Source: Talinum fruticosum
Lineage: Eukaryota > Streptophyta > Magnoliopsida > Caryophyllales > Talinaceae
NCBI GenBank assembly: GCA_021018815.1
Contig: JAITYX010000049.1
Location: forward strand, 2,790,001-2,854,000
DNA: 64,000 nt
Direction of reading: 5' to 3'
Positions 23,718 through 34,861 of this stretch are shown in pieces (positions within the stretch are counted from its first letter, which is position 1; each line of letters opens with the position of its first letter). Below the pieces are notes generated by a model, which was not told the DNA's origin, did no database searches, and saw only the letters and a program-made list of their open reading frames with translations. The position numbers and the translations under genes were made by a program.

Positions 23718-25544
23718 TAGGTTTAGAGTCACTCGTGAGCTATAGGATCCTATGTATGTTGGTCAATGCCATTAAGTGTTGGACGAAATAGGAAATTAAG
23801 TTCGTTACCTATATAGTGTTTCATTTGTTATACCTATGTATCTTAGGTGATGTATCGTAATAATTCTCAAAATGTTCATCATTTCATATTATAGTATCGG
23901 AGAATTTAATATAATCTCCTATAAACACAAATAATAGTTGTGTTAAATACATCTAAAATGCATCCTTTTACTTGTACTGTGGTCGACAACGCATCTCGAT
24001 TCACAACCGAGTATAGTCAGAATCTATGATGTTTGTGAACGTTATTAGCAATGAATACATCTACTTGTGCTATTTGATTATAATTGAGAAATAAATAAAT
24101 AAATAAATAAAACAAATAAGTAAGAGAAGAATAAAACATAGATAGGTAGTATTTATTGTATGTTAGGAATCAAATATGGCCTTCTATGTGAAATATTTAT
24201 AGGATGTATGTTTATGTTTTGGTGAATATATAAGAGATGTTGTGTAGAGAGACGAAACTAGTCGTTATATTAGTAATTATGTGAACAGAGATGACTTAGA
24301 TTATGTTGGATAGTAATAAAAGTTATTGAACATTAAGCACATTAAAATTTCTTATATAAGTAGATTAACTCTATTTAAGGAATATTTCCATCTTATGTGA
24401 TGCTTGTAATGTTATAATTCTTGTTATTAAGTGGAGGTATACATTCTTTATAATGTTACTTGTTCTTTGAAGTTAGTGAAACAAATGAAGGATTCAAAAG
24501 GGTTAATAGCATTGTTGGTTAAGGTATAAATACTTATGTTAGAGCATATTATTGTGTCTAGGGTATTTAAGAAAGTTGATATAGTTAACTTCTATTTGGA
24601 AGTTTTGTAAGAGAAAAGATGCTTAGGTTATAATTATAAACAATGGGATTGTTTAACAAATTCTATGGAAATTAATAAGTGAATTTGAAATGGAAAATAA
24701 GATTATAATTTTGAGGTATGAAAGATGTGTTCCATAATATGAAAGAAACAAAAATGCTACAGGTTTTGAAAAGTAATATATTAGGATTTTCTGATCGAAA
24801 TGATGATCGATGCTTGGTGCATTAGGATACAAAAAGAAAAGCATTCAAAGAGTAAAGAAAAGTAACTGTGCACATATCTTATCAAAAATAATTGGGATAG
24901 AATCATTGGGAAAAATATGAGTGTAAATTGAGTAGATGCTCATCTATTTTCTTTTCCAAGTAGCATAAGTCAAAGGCGAAGAGTCCATGTGAGAAATACT
25001 CGAGGTTATAAGAAATGTGTTATAACTAAAGTTAAAAGGGAGAAATTGATTTCTATTTATATTGGGTGGTCAAATTGAGCAAGCACGGGCAAACGTTCAA
25101 TGATTAGAGAAGTTATGTTAGGAATTTGGATAAATTTTTGGTAATAGTTCAATATCATTTATATCATATGAGAACTTCATATTGTTGAATTAGAATATTT
25201 CATGAACTCATATGGGAGTTTTGATTGGTTAAATTTATTGAAAAGACATCATATTGTAAGGGAAAAATAAAGGTAATTTTTGTTAAGGTTCAACCCTAGA
25301 TTTAGTAATACAAGATTGAAGAATGAGTGTGATACGCACAACCTTTTTTTTTTAGAGGAGGAAAAGTTAAAACATTCTTATTTAGATAGATAACATAAAT
25401 CCGACATCAACTTACATGAGCTCATAATAGTATTTAATAACATATGTTTATTGTTAAATCCTGAATAAATCCTTCCCATAAGAATTATTATAACATAATC
25501 GTGCAACTCTTCTTTAAACCGTATGACCCTCTAAACCTTTGTTG
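23718..25544 (+). other. Tekay 5' interior, no recognisable coding
   Basis: This is where gag and protease should be. The sequence is AT-rich with an (AAAT)n run at about 24090, and no frame longer than about 60 codons resembles Gag. It is either decayed beyond recognition or replaced. Confidence 0.4.
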
Positions 25545-26826
25545 ATTTCTTTGGAGTAAGTGATTCTAGTCTGAATCATGCTTAGTCTATATCAAGTTAT
25601 TTCACTCGATATTCTTTATGTAACTTAATCCTTCGCTTAGACTAACTCGATGGAATTTTGAGTTTCATGGATATTAGACTCGGAAAATTCCACTCACTTT
25701 CTAACTCGGATAATTAGTTGCTTAATTATCTTAATTATTTTATTATCTCGTGTCTAATCATAGACCAAAGTATTTTATACTTTGAGAACCAAAATTGATT
25801 TACTTTTGTAGGTGATTCAAACGAGGATACACTTTTTGAATTACAAAAGTAACCGGCTTCAAAACGTCAAATCACCAGCAGACATGGCTTTTCTTCTTCT
25901 CTCGTCCCAGTCCCGGAAGATTGTGTCGGGGCTGTCTGCTTCCGAATCTGGAAAACTAAAACGCCAAGCTTAACAGTGGTTTCCACCTTATCCTTCAAGA
26001 CACTCGCCAGTGGTTTTGGGACTTCCAAGAGAGTTAAACCGTTGCCCAACGTTCATATCACAACGGATACTTTCCGAGTGACTTAGAAAGCTTTTATCAA
26101 CGGTCACAAAGGACTCTCGGTCAGCAGAAGGAGATAACGGCTACTCTGCCTGGTTATCTATAAATAGAAGCCAACTTTCAAGACTTAAAGATTGCCGAAC
26201 CTATTGTTAATACACGTACTTGAGCAAAGTTATTGTATTCATTCTCAATCTTCTACTTACAACTCCCACTCGTAATTCATTACTTTCGAGTTGTAAGGTC
26301 TTGTACTTAGTTACAAACACTTTCTTACTTTCCGAGTAAGGTCCCTTGACTAAGTTGTAAAGGTTAACCCAGACTTAGTTGTCCCTAGCTGTAAGGGTTA
26401 TCTCGGTTAGGAAGTACTAGATCGGATAAGGGAATTTCGAGTCTAGGAAAACTTGTAAAGAGTTGTCTAAGGGAGCAACTCAGGTTCGATCAGTCTACGG
26501 TATTTTGTGGACTCAAAATAGTGGATTTGACTTCGTGCTTGGACTAGCACGGTCCATGGTTTTCTGCCCCAGGAGGGTTTCCACGTAATTCCTATGTCTT
26601 TACTTTCCGAGCTCATTCTAGACTCGGACAGTCTTAAAGCTTCAGCTTAATTTGCTTCATTACTCTTTACTCGCATTTACGAGTTCATACTTTTCGACTA
26701 CGCTTACGACTTAGAATCTATTTCCGCCTCTACTCCAGGAAAAGAGTTTGATTCTCAACGAAAATCCTCCATCACCCTATTCACCCCCTCTAGGGTGACT
26801 CGAGACTCTCCCCGAGCAAACCTTCA
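25545..26826 (+). repeat. truncated solo copia LTR within the Tekay interior
   Basis: It matches LTR-A from about 2587 to 3865 at roughly 93% by eye and ends CCGAGCAAACCTTCA. It keeps the TATA box (26159-26167) and the TCACCCTATTCACCCCCTCT motif. The 5' 320 bp are missing and no PBS or polypurine tract adjoins, so it is a truncated solo LTR. Its left limit is approximate. Confidence 0.85.
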
Positions 26827-27259
26827 TGAGTCATACTAACCTCTCATTCTTATTCCCTATTTTTCATTAAACCAAGTAACATCGAAAATTTCCTTCTCTC
26901 ACTTAATGATTCTTATGATTCTTATTTTGTAGCTATTATGTTTTTTAATATCTAATGACTCATTTCCCTCCTCGGAAATCTTTATCTATTGGTGATCTTG
27001 TTACTTCCTTTGAATTACCATTAGTATGCACTTCTTTCTAATAAAAGGGAGTTTTCTTATACATGATTCATTCATACCAAAATATTAAAATTATTCCGTT
27101 ATATTAGTAATTCCTCTTTGAAAGAAATAACCTCATTTCAAAAAAAAACAAAGGGATACAACAATAGTATCCTTGTAATTGAGAATCCAACTCTCTATAT
27201 CAAATTTTTTTTCTATGGCTGCTAGTTACACACTTCTATATGAACGCTAGGAGTAATTG
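26827..27259 (+). other. Tekay interior between the copia LTR and reverse transcriptase
   Basis: AT-rich with short A-runs; no coding match was recognised. Expected to derive from the protease-to-RT segment. Confidence 0.35.
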
Positions 27260-29444
27260 TCAAAAAAAAATGATGATACGCTAAGGTTATTCATAGATTA
27301 TAGGGAGTGGAATAAGATCACGATGAAAAATAAGTATCCTCCAGCCTGACTTGATGACTTAATGGATCGATTACAAGCGCTAGGGTGCTCTCAAAGATAG
27401 ATTTGAGGTTCGACTACCACCAACTTCAGAGTAAGTCTAAGGACATGCTTAAGACCTCATTTAGGAAAAGTTACGACCATTACGAATTTACAGTGATGCC
27501 CTTTGGGTGGACTATTACACCTACAAAGTTTATGGATTTGATGAATAAGATTTTAGACCCTACGTAGTTAAATTCGTGGTGGTATCAATATATGCCATCT
27601 TGATATATTCTAAGGATAGGGAGGAGCATATGTATCTTTTGAGAATGATGTTGCAAGCTTTAAGAGAGAATTAGTTGTATGTCAAATTACAAGAGTGCAA
27701 ATTTTGTTTGCGTGAAGTGACATTTTTTTGGTCATATGGTATTTAAGGAATTTTCTAGTGTTAGCTAGATAATATCGAAGGTTTGTTTAAGATTTTTCGA
27801 AAGTGATCCTTTTAAAAAAAATATTCTAAGAAAGACCACCAAGTTAGAACGGATCGATAAGTGTGAAAAGGCATCTCGGGCGATGAAAAAGAGATTGACG
27901 TTACCCTCTGTACTGACCCTATCTAAGGAAGATAAAGGGGATACCATTTCTAGTGACGTATAGAAAAATGAGTTAGGTTGCATATGGATGTAGGATGGCA
28001 AGATTGTAGCATATCCCTCACATCAGTAAAACCATGTGGAAGGAATTATCTCACTCATGAATTAGAGTTGGCTACGAGTGGTGTTTACTTTAAAAAAAAA
28101 AAAAATGGAGACATTACTTGTATGAAGTATCTTATAAGATATACATTGACCGTCAAAGTTTGAGGTATGTCATCACCCGGAAAGAGGTTAACTTGATACA
28201 AATGCGTTGGTTAGAGCTATTAAAGGACTATGACTTAGAGATTCAGTACCATCCAAGGAAAGCGAAGGTTGTAACAGATGCATTAGGTAGAAAAACTCAA
28301 CCTAGTCCGAACACTATAGGTATAACCCAACCGACTCTTGTTTGTGAGCTGGAAGCGGTATGGATGGCAATTATCAAGCATTAGGTAGAGAATTGTTAGC
28401 GGTTTGGAGGTTAAACCGCCAATCTTAGAGGAAATCAAAATGGAGCAGGAGAAGGATGAAGAGCTAATGAAGATCAAGCTAACCATAGGCGAGGGTACAC
28501 TCCTGGAATTAATGGTACACGAGGTTGGCAGCTTACAATTTAGAATCATTGGTGTATACCCAATCAAGGAAACCTTAAAAAGAGGATTTTAGATGAGGCG
28601 TACACTACCATGTACTTTATACACCATGGAGAAAGAAAGATGTATGTAGATTTGAAGCAAACTTTTGGTGACCTAAAATAAAGAGGAAGGTAGTAGAATA
28701 TAAGGATAAATAACTTACATGTCGGAGGGTGAAAGTAGAATAATAGTGCCCTATAGGGGAACTACGACCTCTTGAGATACCAACATGGGTTAATTAAAAT
28801 AGAACAACAACTATCAAGCCACCGTTAAAATGGATCCGTCGGAGGCCTTTATGGAAGGAGATATCGAGTTAGAACGATCGGGATAAAGCGATTACCATAG
28901 GGCCAGAATTGACACAAGATACAATTAAAAGGATTCGAATCACACAACAACATATCCGTGAAGCTAAGAGCAGACAAAAAGTTATGCAAACCAATGGAGA
29001 AAATCCTTGGATGTCCTTGGAGGTCCAAGGAGGAGACATGGTGTTCCCAAGAGTTTCCCCAACAAAACGTGTAAAGGGATTCGGCATCAAAGGGAAATTG
29101 AGCCCTACATACATAGGACCTTATGAGATTGGGAAGAAATTGAACTCGTGGCTTACAAACTAGCATTGCCTTCCGACTTGGAACACGTGCACAATGTGTT
29201 TTATATATCTCAACTTCGAAAAAATATATCCGATCCAAGCAACATCATAGAGCCAGAACCCATTATGGTCACCCAAAATTTAGGCTACGAAGAATGACCC
29301 ATACAGATAATGGACTGGAGAATCAAACAACTCCGCAATAAGGCCATCCCATTAGCCAATGTATTGTTGGCAAACCATACTTCCACGGAAGCCACTTGGG
29401 AAACCGAGGAGGACATGAAAAAGAAATACAATCACCTTTTTTAA
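27260..29444 (+). pseudogene. Tekay pol remnant: RT, RNase H, integrase tail, chromodomain
   Basis: Pol copies the element RNA and inserts the cDNA; the chromodomain targets chromatin. RT (27260-27790) shows [31 protein letters not shown] and YEFTVMPFGW; the catalytic YIDD-type motif is not readable. RNase H (27970-28300) shows RNYLTHELELA, then [12 protein letters not shown] and [17 protein letters not shown]. The integrase core is largely deleted (28600-28850). Its tail (28909-29163) shows QGGDMVFPRVSP and GKLSPTYIGPYEIGKKL. The chromodomain (29220-29444) shows EPEPIMVTQNLGYEE, a TGA, then WRIKQLRNKAIPL and ANHTSTEATWETEEDMKKKY. Domain order and the C-terminal chromodomain fix it as a Tekay/Del-type chromovirus. 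Many stops. Confidence 0.9.
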
Positions 29445-29490
29445 GGTAATGTTGTCTTGTCTTACTTGCAAGTTTCGGGGACGAAACTTA

Positions 29491-29507
29491 TTTTAATGGG
29501 GGAAAAC
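29491..29507 (+). promoter_or_regulatory. polypurine tract of the Tekay element
   Basis: TTTTAATGGGGGAAAAC before the 3' LTR, with GGGGACGAAA just upstream, as usual in Tekay elements. Confidence 0.75.
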
Positions 29508-32433
29508 TGTAATGCCCCGACCTTAGTCCAATACATCAATAAAGATTAATAAATATTAATGACCGAGTGCACTTCAATTCACACTTTTATTCATCATTAT
29601 CACGTGTCTTATATACTTGTGCTAGTAACCATATTATGTGTTGCAAGACTTGGATGATGATAGCGATGCTTGGCAAAGAAATAAATGAATGATCAAATAA
29701 ATTATGCCTTGTGATAATTCAAGGAATAATAATAATAATAATTCATACGCCTAGAGTTTGTAATAGTTATTCAAGTTGGGAATTCCTAAAACCGACATTC
29801 TTTTAACTTGGCTTTGGCTATTAGGGTATTTGGGCTCGTAAAGAGTAGATGGCCTAGTAACCAAACTAATAAAAATAAAAATAAAATAAGAAGGGGCTGG
29901 ATTCAGATTTGAGGAGAGAGAAAATTCAGATTTAAAATTTGCCTATCTAAACCCCAAAAATCTCAAAAACCCCACGTTCATCATTTGCTCTTCATTCCAG
30001 AGACACTCATCTCCCTCACTCAACCCCCTCTACTGCCAGCTAAGCTGACCACCACCACCACCAACAACTCCTTCGTCGCCGTCACCGAGCCACTAGCTGC
30101 CGGCCAACGCGAGGCCAGCCACCGTGGGTTTTTGCTACTGCCGTGCTGCTGTGTTTGTTGTAGCTGCTGCTGCCTGCTGACTGCCGCCAGCTGCTGCCGC
30201 AGTCGTCGCCGAATGCCGCCTGCTACCGCTGCCGGTTGTCGCCGCCAACCATCGCAGCCACTGGAGCTTCGATCAGCCACCCCTTCCACTATAAAAACCC
30301 TTATTTTTCTTGTGGGTTTTGGTTAAAAACCTCAACCTTCAACTAATCACTTCCTTCAATTTTTAGAAATAATTAGTTAGATCTTGCATGCAAGGAATTA
30401 TTGTGTAAACTCAGATTACATAGCCAGTACAATGCTTTTAGGGATCGTTGATTTGAAATGTTAACTCGAGTTGTCCAAATGGGTTTTAATGGGTTTTAGT
30501 GAGCTAATATAATACTTACATTGATGGAAAATTTATAAGATAAACCTTTCATAGATATCTCACAAAGACAAAATACGTAGAGTATAAGAAAGTGGAGTTT
30601 CGAAGACTCTGCCACCCACCATAGTTGCCCCCACATCATTTGGGGCAAGCCGTGGTGGTCAGCAGTGAGTTAATTGACCCAAAACAACCACCACAGGTGC
30701 TCCCACAGGCCGTGGGGTAACCCGTGGTAACCACCAGAAGTCCCCATTTACCGTGGGAAGGCCCTTGGTGACCTCTAGAGCCAACCATTGACCCCCACTG
30801 GCCGTGGGGAGGTCCTTGGTGGCTTCCAAAGCAAAGGAAATTTGGTTTCATGATGATTCAAGTTTATTAGAAAATTTTGGAGCAAGAGATTAACTAAAAT
30901 GGGCATGCATGTAAAAAATTAAAATGAAACTGTAAAAGAGTACAATATTATGTGAGGATCTAAGAAAAAAATAGGCATGCATGTTGTGCTATGAGGATAT
31001 GAATTAAAAATGTGAATTAAGGAGAATAGGTAAGTTGAATGATTTTAAGAAGTTGAAGACAATAAGTAATTTTGGAAGATTAAAGAAAATAAGTCATTTT
31101 CAGGGTTAAAGGAAAGAAGTGATTTGGATTATTGAACTAAATTAAAGCAAGTAAATAAGGTTGAGAATTTAAGAAAATAAGTTAACGTAGGCAATTTATA
31201 AGGATTGGGTTAGGTATCCAAGTGAAGAATTCAACAACGTTGGAGGACTATACAATTAGGTGAGTAAGAAACTTAATTTAGGAAGGGATCGATTAACACA
31301 ATAGGTGTTTTATGGAGAAACGGTCAAGTGAACCTTATGATCATATTGCGTGTGAAGAGGGGTTGGAATTAGTTACGAATGTTACTTTAAAACTTCAACC
31401 TATAAAATTTAACCAACTGATTTAGCAATCTATGAAGTGATTTCGGCTTCATAAATTCATCTAGTCATGGAAAGTTACAAAAAGGAAATAATGTAAGTAA
31501 TAACAATAGCGATGGTAATAATAACGATAATAAATTTGATTACTAAAGAGTACTGAACCTATTAATGAAACACTCAATTTTGTTAAGGCATCCACGTCGT
31601 TCATCCGAGTCAGCAACTTCAAAGGGATCAGAAATAATATTTCCACGATTTAAGGTACGTTTATTGCTTGTACCTTACGAAAACCCATATGTTTATACAT
31701 AACAATGTCAAATGGTTTGCTTAATGAAATGAACCATTTCAAATATTATTTATCACCTAATTATGTGGCCCACCCATATCAATCATACTAGTGTGATCAG
31801 ACTTGTGATCACACCCATATATATATATATTTGGCCATTATCAACCGGACTTTGCCGATCGGTTTGGGTATGCACATATTTAGGGAAACCGATGATCGTA
31901 AGGAGCCACTCGGATAATAAATGAATAATTGTTTTACTATATTCTTCCTGTCTGATTTATAAATGAATTAAAATGCATGCGCTCAAATCAATATATCTTC
32001 ACATAAATTATTTACAAGTACATGGATAGACGTGCTGAGCTTCGGCTCATTATTTCAAAATGTTTTTCTCTGTTTTGTTTTAGGTAAGGCTAATGCAGAG
32101 GAAAACAGACGAGTTCATTTTGGTCATCAAGACTTAGAGGCTCACTCGTGATAGTCAAGAACATGATGTGTGGGAGTCGTATATGCTTTGGTTAATAAGT
32201 TATAGTCATGATGGTGCTCGATAACTTGTTGCCCGTTATGCTGTTATAAGTTGGGCGTCCTACGTATTATGAACCTCAACCTAATAAGTTATGTTTGTAA
32301 GTAAATTAGGTAGTTGCCTTACTCTTGTGAAAGAGCGGCGGTAACGCTTCTAATTCTTTTTTCTGCTGCACTAATTACTAGTTAGTCAGTCATTCCGACT
32401 AAACCGGTGATTATGGCTTTTGGGGGCGTTACA
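29508..32433 (+). repeat. 3' LTR of the Tekay element
   Basis: 2926 bp, the partner of 20712-23700. It ends GGGGGCGTTACA. Length differs mainly through the (AAT)n array. Confidence 0.92.
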
Positions 32434-33269
32434 TGTCCTAGTGTGCCACTTCAACTTAGACATTTCGAATTTTCATTCTTTGTAGGGGGACATTGTCCGG
32501 AGTAGTGAAGCCATCAAAAAGTTCTTCACCATCTTCGGAGAGCGGAACTACCTCTTTGAGCAAATCTTAACTAATGTCGATTTGGTTCGCTCTATCTTAT
32601 TTTCGAGTCATTTATGTGACCGTATAGATCGGGGTATCACTCAGGCCATTAGCAAATAGTTTTGGGATACCACGAACACTTTTCATCTCCCTTTTGGGGA
32701 GATGACCGTTACTCCTTTAGATTTTGCCATTCTTATGGGTCTAAATTCCTCGGGAGAACCTCTAGTATACGATTATAATTTGTATAAAAATTGTGACTAA
32801 CTATGTCACTTTTTGGTCCCGTTGCTTCTTGATTTCCCCAAGCTAACTATTTTAAATATTCCATTATTCTTGATGCCTTTACCATTATCGAGTTTTGTGC
32901 TCGACATGACCCACAACAACAAGCTCGGATTGTGATTACCCTTATGCTATGCATATCCATCTTTTCGACGAAGGGTATAAGGTTCATGTTCACTACTTAG
33001 CTAACTTGGTGGAGTTAGACCGAATAAAAGATCTTAACTAGGGGGTGCTCACGTATACTTGCTTAATAAGAGGTCTACGTGCTGGGGTTAGGCGTACTAC
33101 TCCCGAGAGGACTCGGATAACTTCATGCCTCTATGCAGCCTATGGAGGATTATCGATGTATGCTCTTATTCCTCTTAGCCTTTATTGTTCATTCTACATA
33201 GATAGGGAATTTACTTGTGTGGTAAATTTGCAGTCGTGGCTGCATGAATATTTTCACCTGGCTAAATGA

Positions 33270-33487
33270 TTTATTCATCTCTCCCGGCAACGGTGGCATT
33301 AACAGAATCCACCTTGCGCAACTAAAGGAACTTGGGCATGCATTTCCAGCACTCGCTGTCAACAATGTGGTCACGGTATATCCCTCCGAAATCCAAATTT
33401 CAGGTAAAAATAATAAAAAAGTTAAACTTTTTCACAACCCTTAAATTCTATCGTAGCCCATGGTCTGGTATGGACCATGCTCTAGGC
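33270..33487 (+). other. TatX DNA downstream of the PMD block
   Basis: Short open stretches only; a possible GT donor (CAGGTAAAAA) lies at about 33402. It ends with CTCTAGGC, the hAT target. Nothing further was recognised. Confidence 0.35.
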
Positions 33488-34810
33488 TAGGGGTGTAACC
33501 GAGCCGAGCCGGCTCGCGAGCCCTCGCGAGCTGGCTCGTATAAAAGCTTGCCAAGCCGAGCTTGTGACAAACCCGAGCCGAGCCGAGCCGAGCCAAGCCT
33601 GGATAGCCAAGCCGAGCTTGAGCTTGCAATGTTGGAGCTCGTAAGCTCGCCGAGCCTACACGAGCGCACTACAAACGAGTCGAACGAATGAACGAGTAAA
33701 CGAGCCGAACAAACGAGCTGAACGAGCCTACCAAACGAGCCTAAACAAGCTCGGCTCGTCGAGCTTACATAACCTAATTACAAATGAACCTAAACAAATT
33801 GAAACAAATGAGCTAAAATTTGTGGAGATTAGTATGTGAAGAATTTTTTTATCATCGATCTAGCAATTAATTAAAATTTTTTTAATTTAGCATAATTATT
33901 TTGATTTATATTTCTTATGTAAAGCATTTGGTTATACCTAATCTATTAAAACTTTTGTTTACCAATTACTAACATTTATATACATGAAAACCCAGAATCA
34001 AGATAGATGAAATGTTGATAATGAATATATGATTCACATTAATCTAGTGCAGGAGGTAGAGTGATTGATCCATATCGTAGCTCGTTAGATCCTAAAACGG
34101 TGGATGCTTTGATATGTGGAAGTGATTGGTTCCGTCATCTACATGGTGTCATAAAAAAGAAGAGGAAGGTAGTTTTTTGTCAATTTAAAGTATAAATTAA
34201 AATAAAATTGTATTAATGATTTAGTTGTAACTTTTATTTGTCTCCCTTTCTCGGGTGTCAAAAGAAGACGATCAACCAAAAGAGTTCATATTGCCAATGT
34301 CTAATGAAGGATCGACGTGCCCACTTTGATGACATTTTGCTATATTGGAAATGTGAAATAAAGAGCCTTTTTTTTAGTGAATGATAGATGTTATTGTTAC
34401 AAGGATTTTAAATTAAAATTTAGGTTTTTTAGTAATTTGTATTTCATTATCAAAGAGTCAAATGTTTTATTTATGTTTTATACTTTTTTTAAGTGGTATA
34501 TTGTGATTGTTAAGAAAAAAGAGTCTCAATTAAATTTAATTTTATGTTTTATAGCAAGTACATATAAAAGATGACTTTGAACCTAAAAATAGGAGTTTAA
34601 TAGAAACTTGTGACGAGCCAATGACGAGTCGAGCTTGGGCTCGAGCTTTTGGCGAGCTGAGCTTGGGCTCGAGCTTTTGGCGAGCCGAGCTCGAGCTTGA
34701 TTGTGCCGAGCTTGGCGAGCCACGAGCCGAGCTCGAGCTACAAATGATGCTCATGAGCCGAGCTTCGAGCCCGGCAGGTTCGGGCTCGGCTCGGCTCAAA
34801 TACACCCCTA
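33488..34810. mobile_element. hAT-type DNA transposon, non-autonomous
   Basis: 1323 bp with terminal inverted repeats TAGGGGTGTAACCGAGCCGA / TAGGGGTGTATTTGAGCCGA (second read on the - strand). It is flanked by the near-exact 8-bp duplication CTCTAGGC / GTCTAGGC (33480-33487, 34811-34818). Both ends carry dense GAGCC repeats (33495-33760 and 34610-34800), typical subterminal motifs of plant hAT elements. The interior keeps only the end of a transposase gene. Confidence 0.88.
34049..34170 (+). pseudogene. hAT transposase C-terminal dimerisation region
   Basis: An isolated exon-like stretch reading GGRVIDPYRSSLDPKTVDAL and then ICGSDWFRHLHG. It matches the C-terminal hAT dimerisation domain that holds the transposase complex together. 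An AG precedes it and AAG|GTAG follows, so it may be one former exon. The catalytic domain and BED zinc finger are absent, so no active enzyme can come from this copy. Confidence 0.8.
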
Positions 34811-34861
34811 GTCTAGGCCATAGTGAACCCGGCCCCGGTTATGGTTCATGTTCTACCACTT
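34811..34861. other. last TatX segment before the copia chimera
   Basis: 51 bp beginning with the right copy of the hAT duplication. There is no coding. Confidence 0.5.

Larger units (their letters stand above)
20712..32433 (+). mobile_element. Tekay-type chromovirus inside the PMD intron
   Basis: An 11.7-kb element with LTRs of 2989 and 2926 bp whose ends are inverted (TGTAATGCCCC / GGGGGCATTACA type). It has a tRNA-Met-type PBS, a polypurine tract and a decayed pol ending in a chromodomain. TGTC occurs on both sides (20708-20711, 32434-32437), a 4-bp duplication. It lies in the intron between the GT donor at 20675 and the AG at 32485. Its own 5' interior was later entered by a copia LTR. 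Confidence 0.9.
20513..33269 (+). pseudogene. plant mobile domain (PMD) gene antisense to TatX, split by a Tekay insertion
   Basis: The PMD (aminotransferase-like) is found in MAIN/MAIL proteins and in many transposons; its biochemical role is unclear. Exon 1 (20513-20674) reads MSSRYPHPERRTTIESLARN, then has a TGA, and ends at a GT donor (ATG|GTAAAT). The intron ends at TTTGTAG (32485) and contains the whole Tekay element. Exon 2 (from 32486) reads GDIVRSSEAIKKFFTIFG, then the diagnostic FHLPFGEMTVTPLDFAILMG. A later block has NLVELDRIKDLNWGVLTYT and LIRGLRAGVRRTTPERTRI, matching the PMD C-terminal half. In-frame stops (TAG 32657-32659 and others) and a frameshift near 32980 make it a pseudogene. 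Extra ORFs, including antisense ones, are known in the Tat lineage. Confidence 0.75.

Noticed and set aside
29985..30326. Frames of about 90-110 codons in the Tekay 3' LTR
   Set aside because: GC-rich CTGCTGCCG repeat within an LTR; the corresponding 5' LTR region has different stops and indels.
20513..33269. The PMD locus as a working host gene
   Set aside because: At least two in-frame stops and a frameshift, plus location inside a retrotransposon, argue for a pseudogene.
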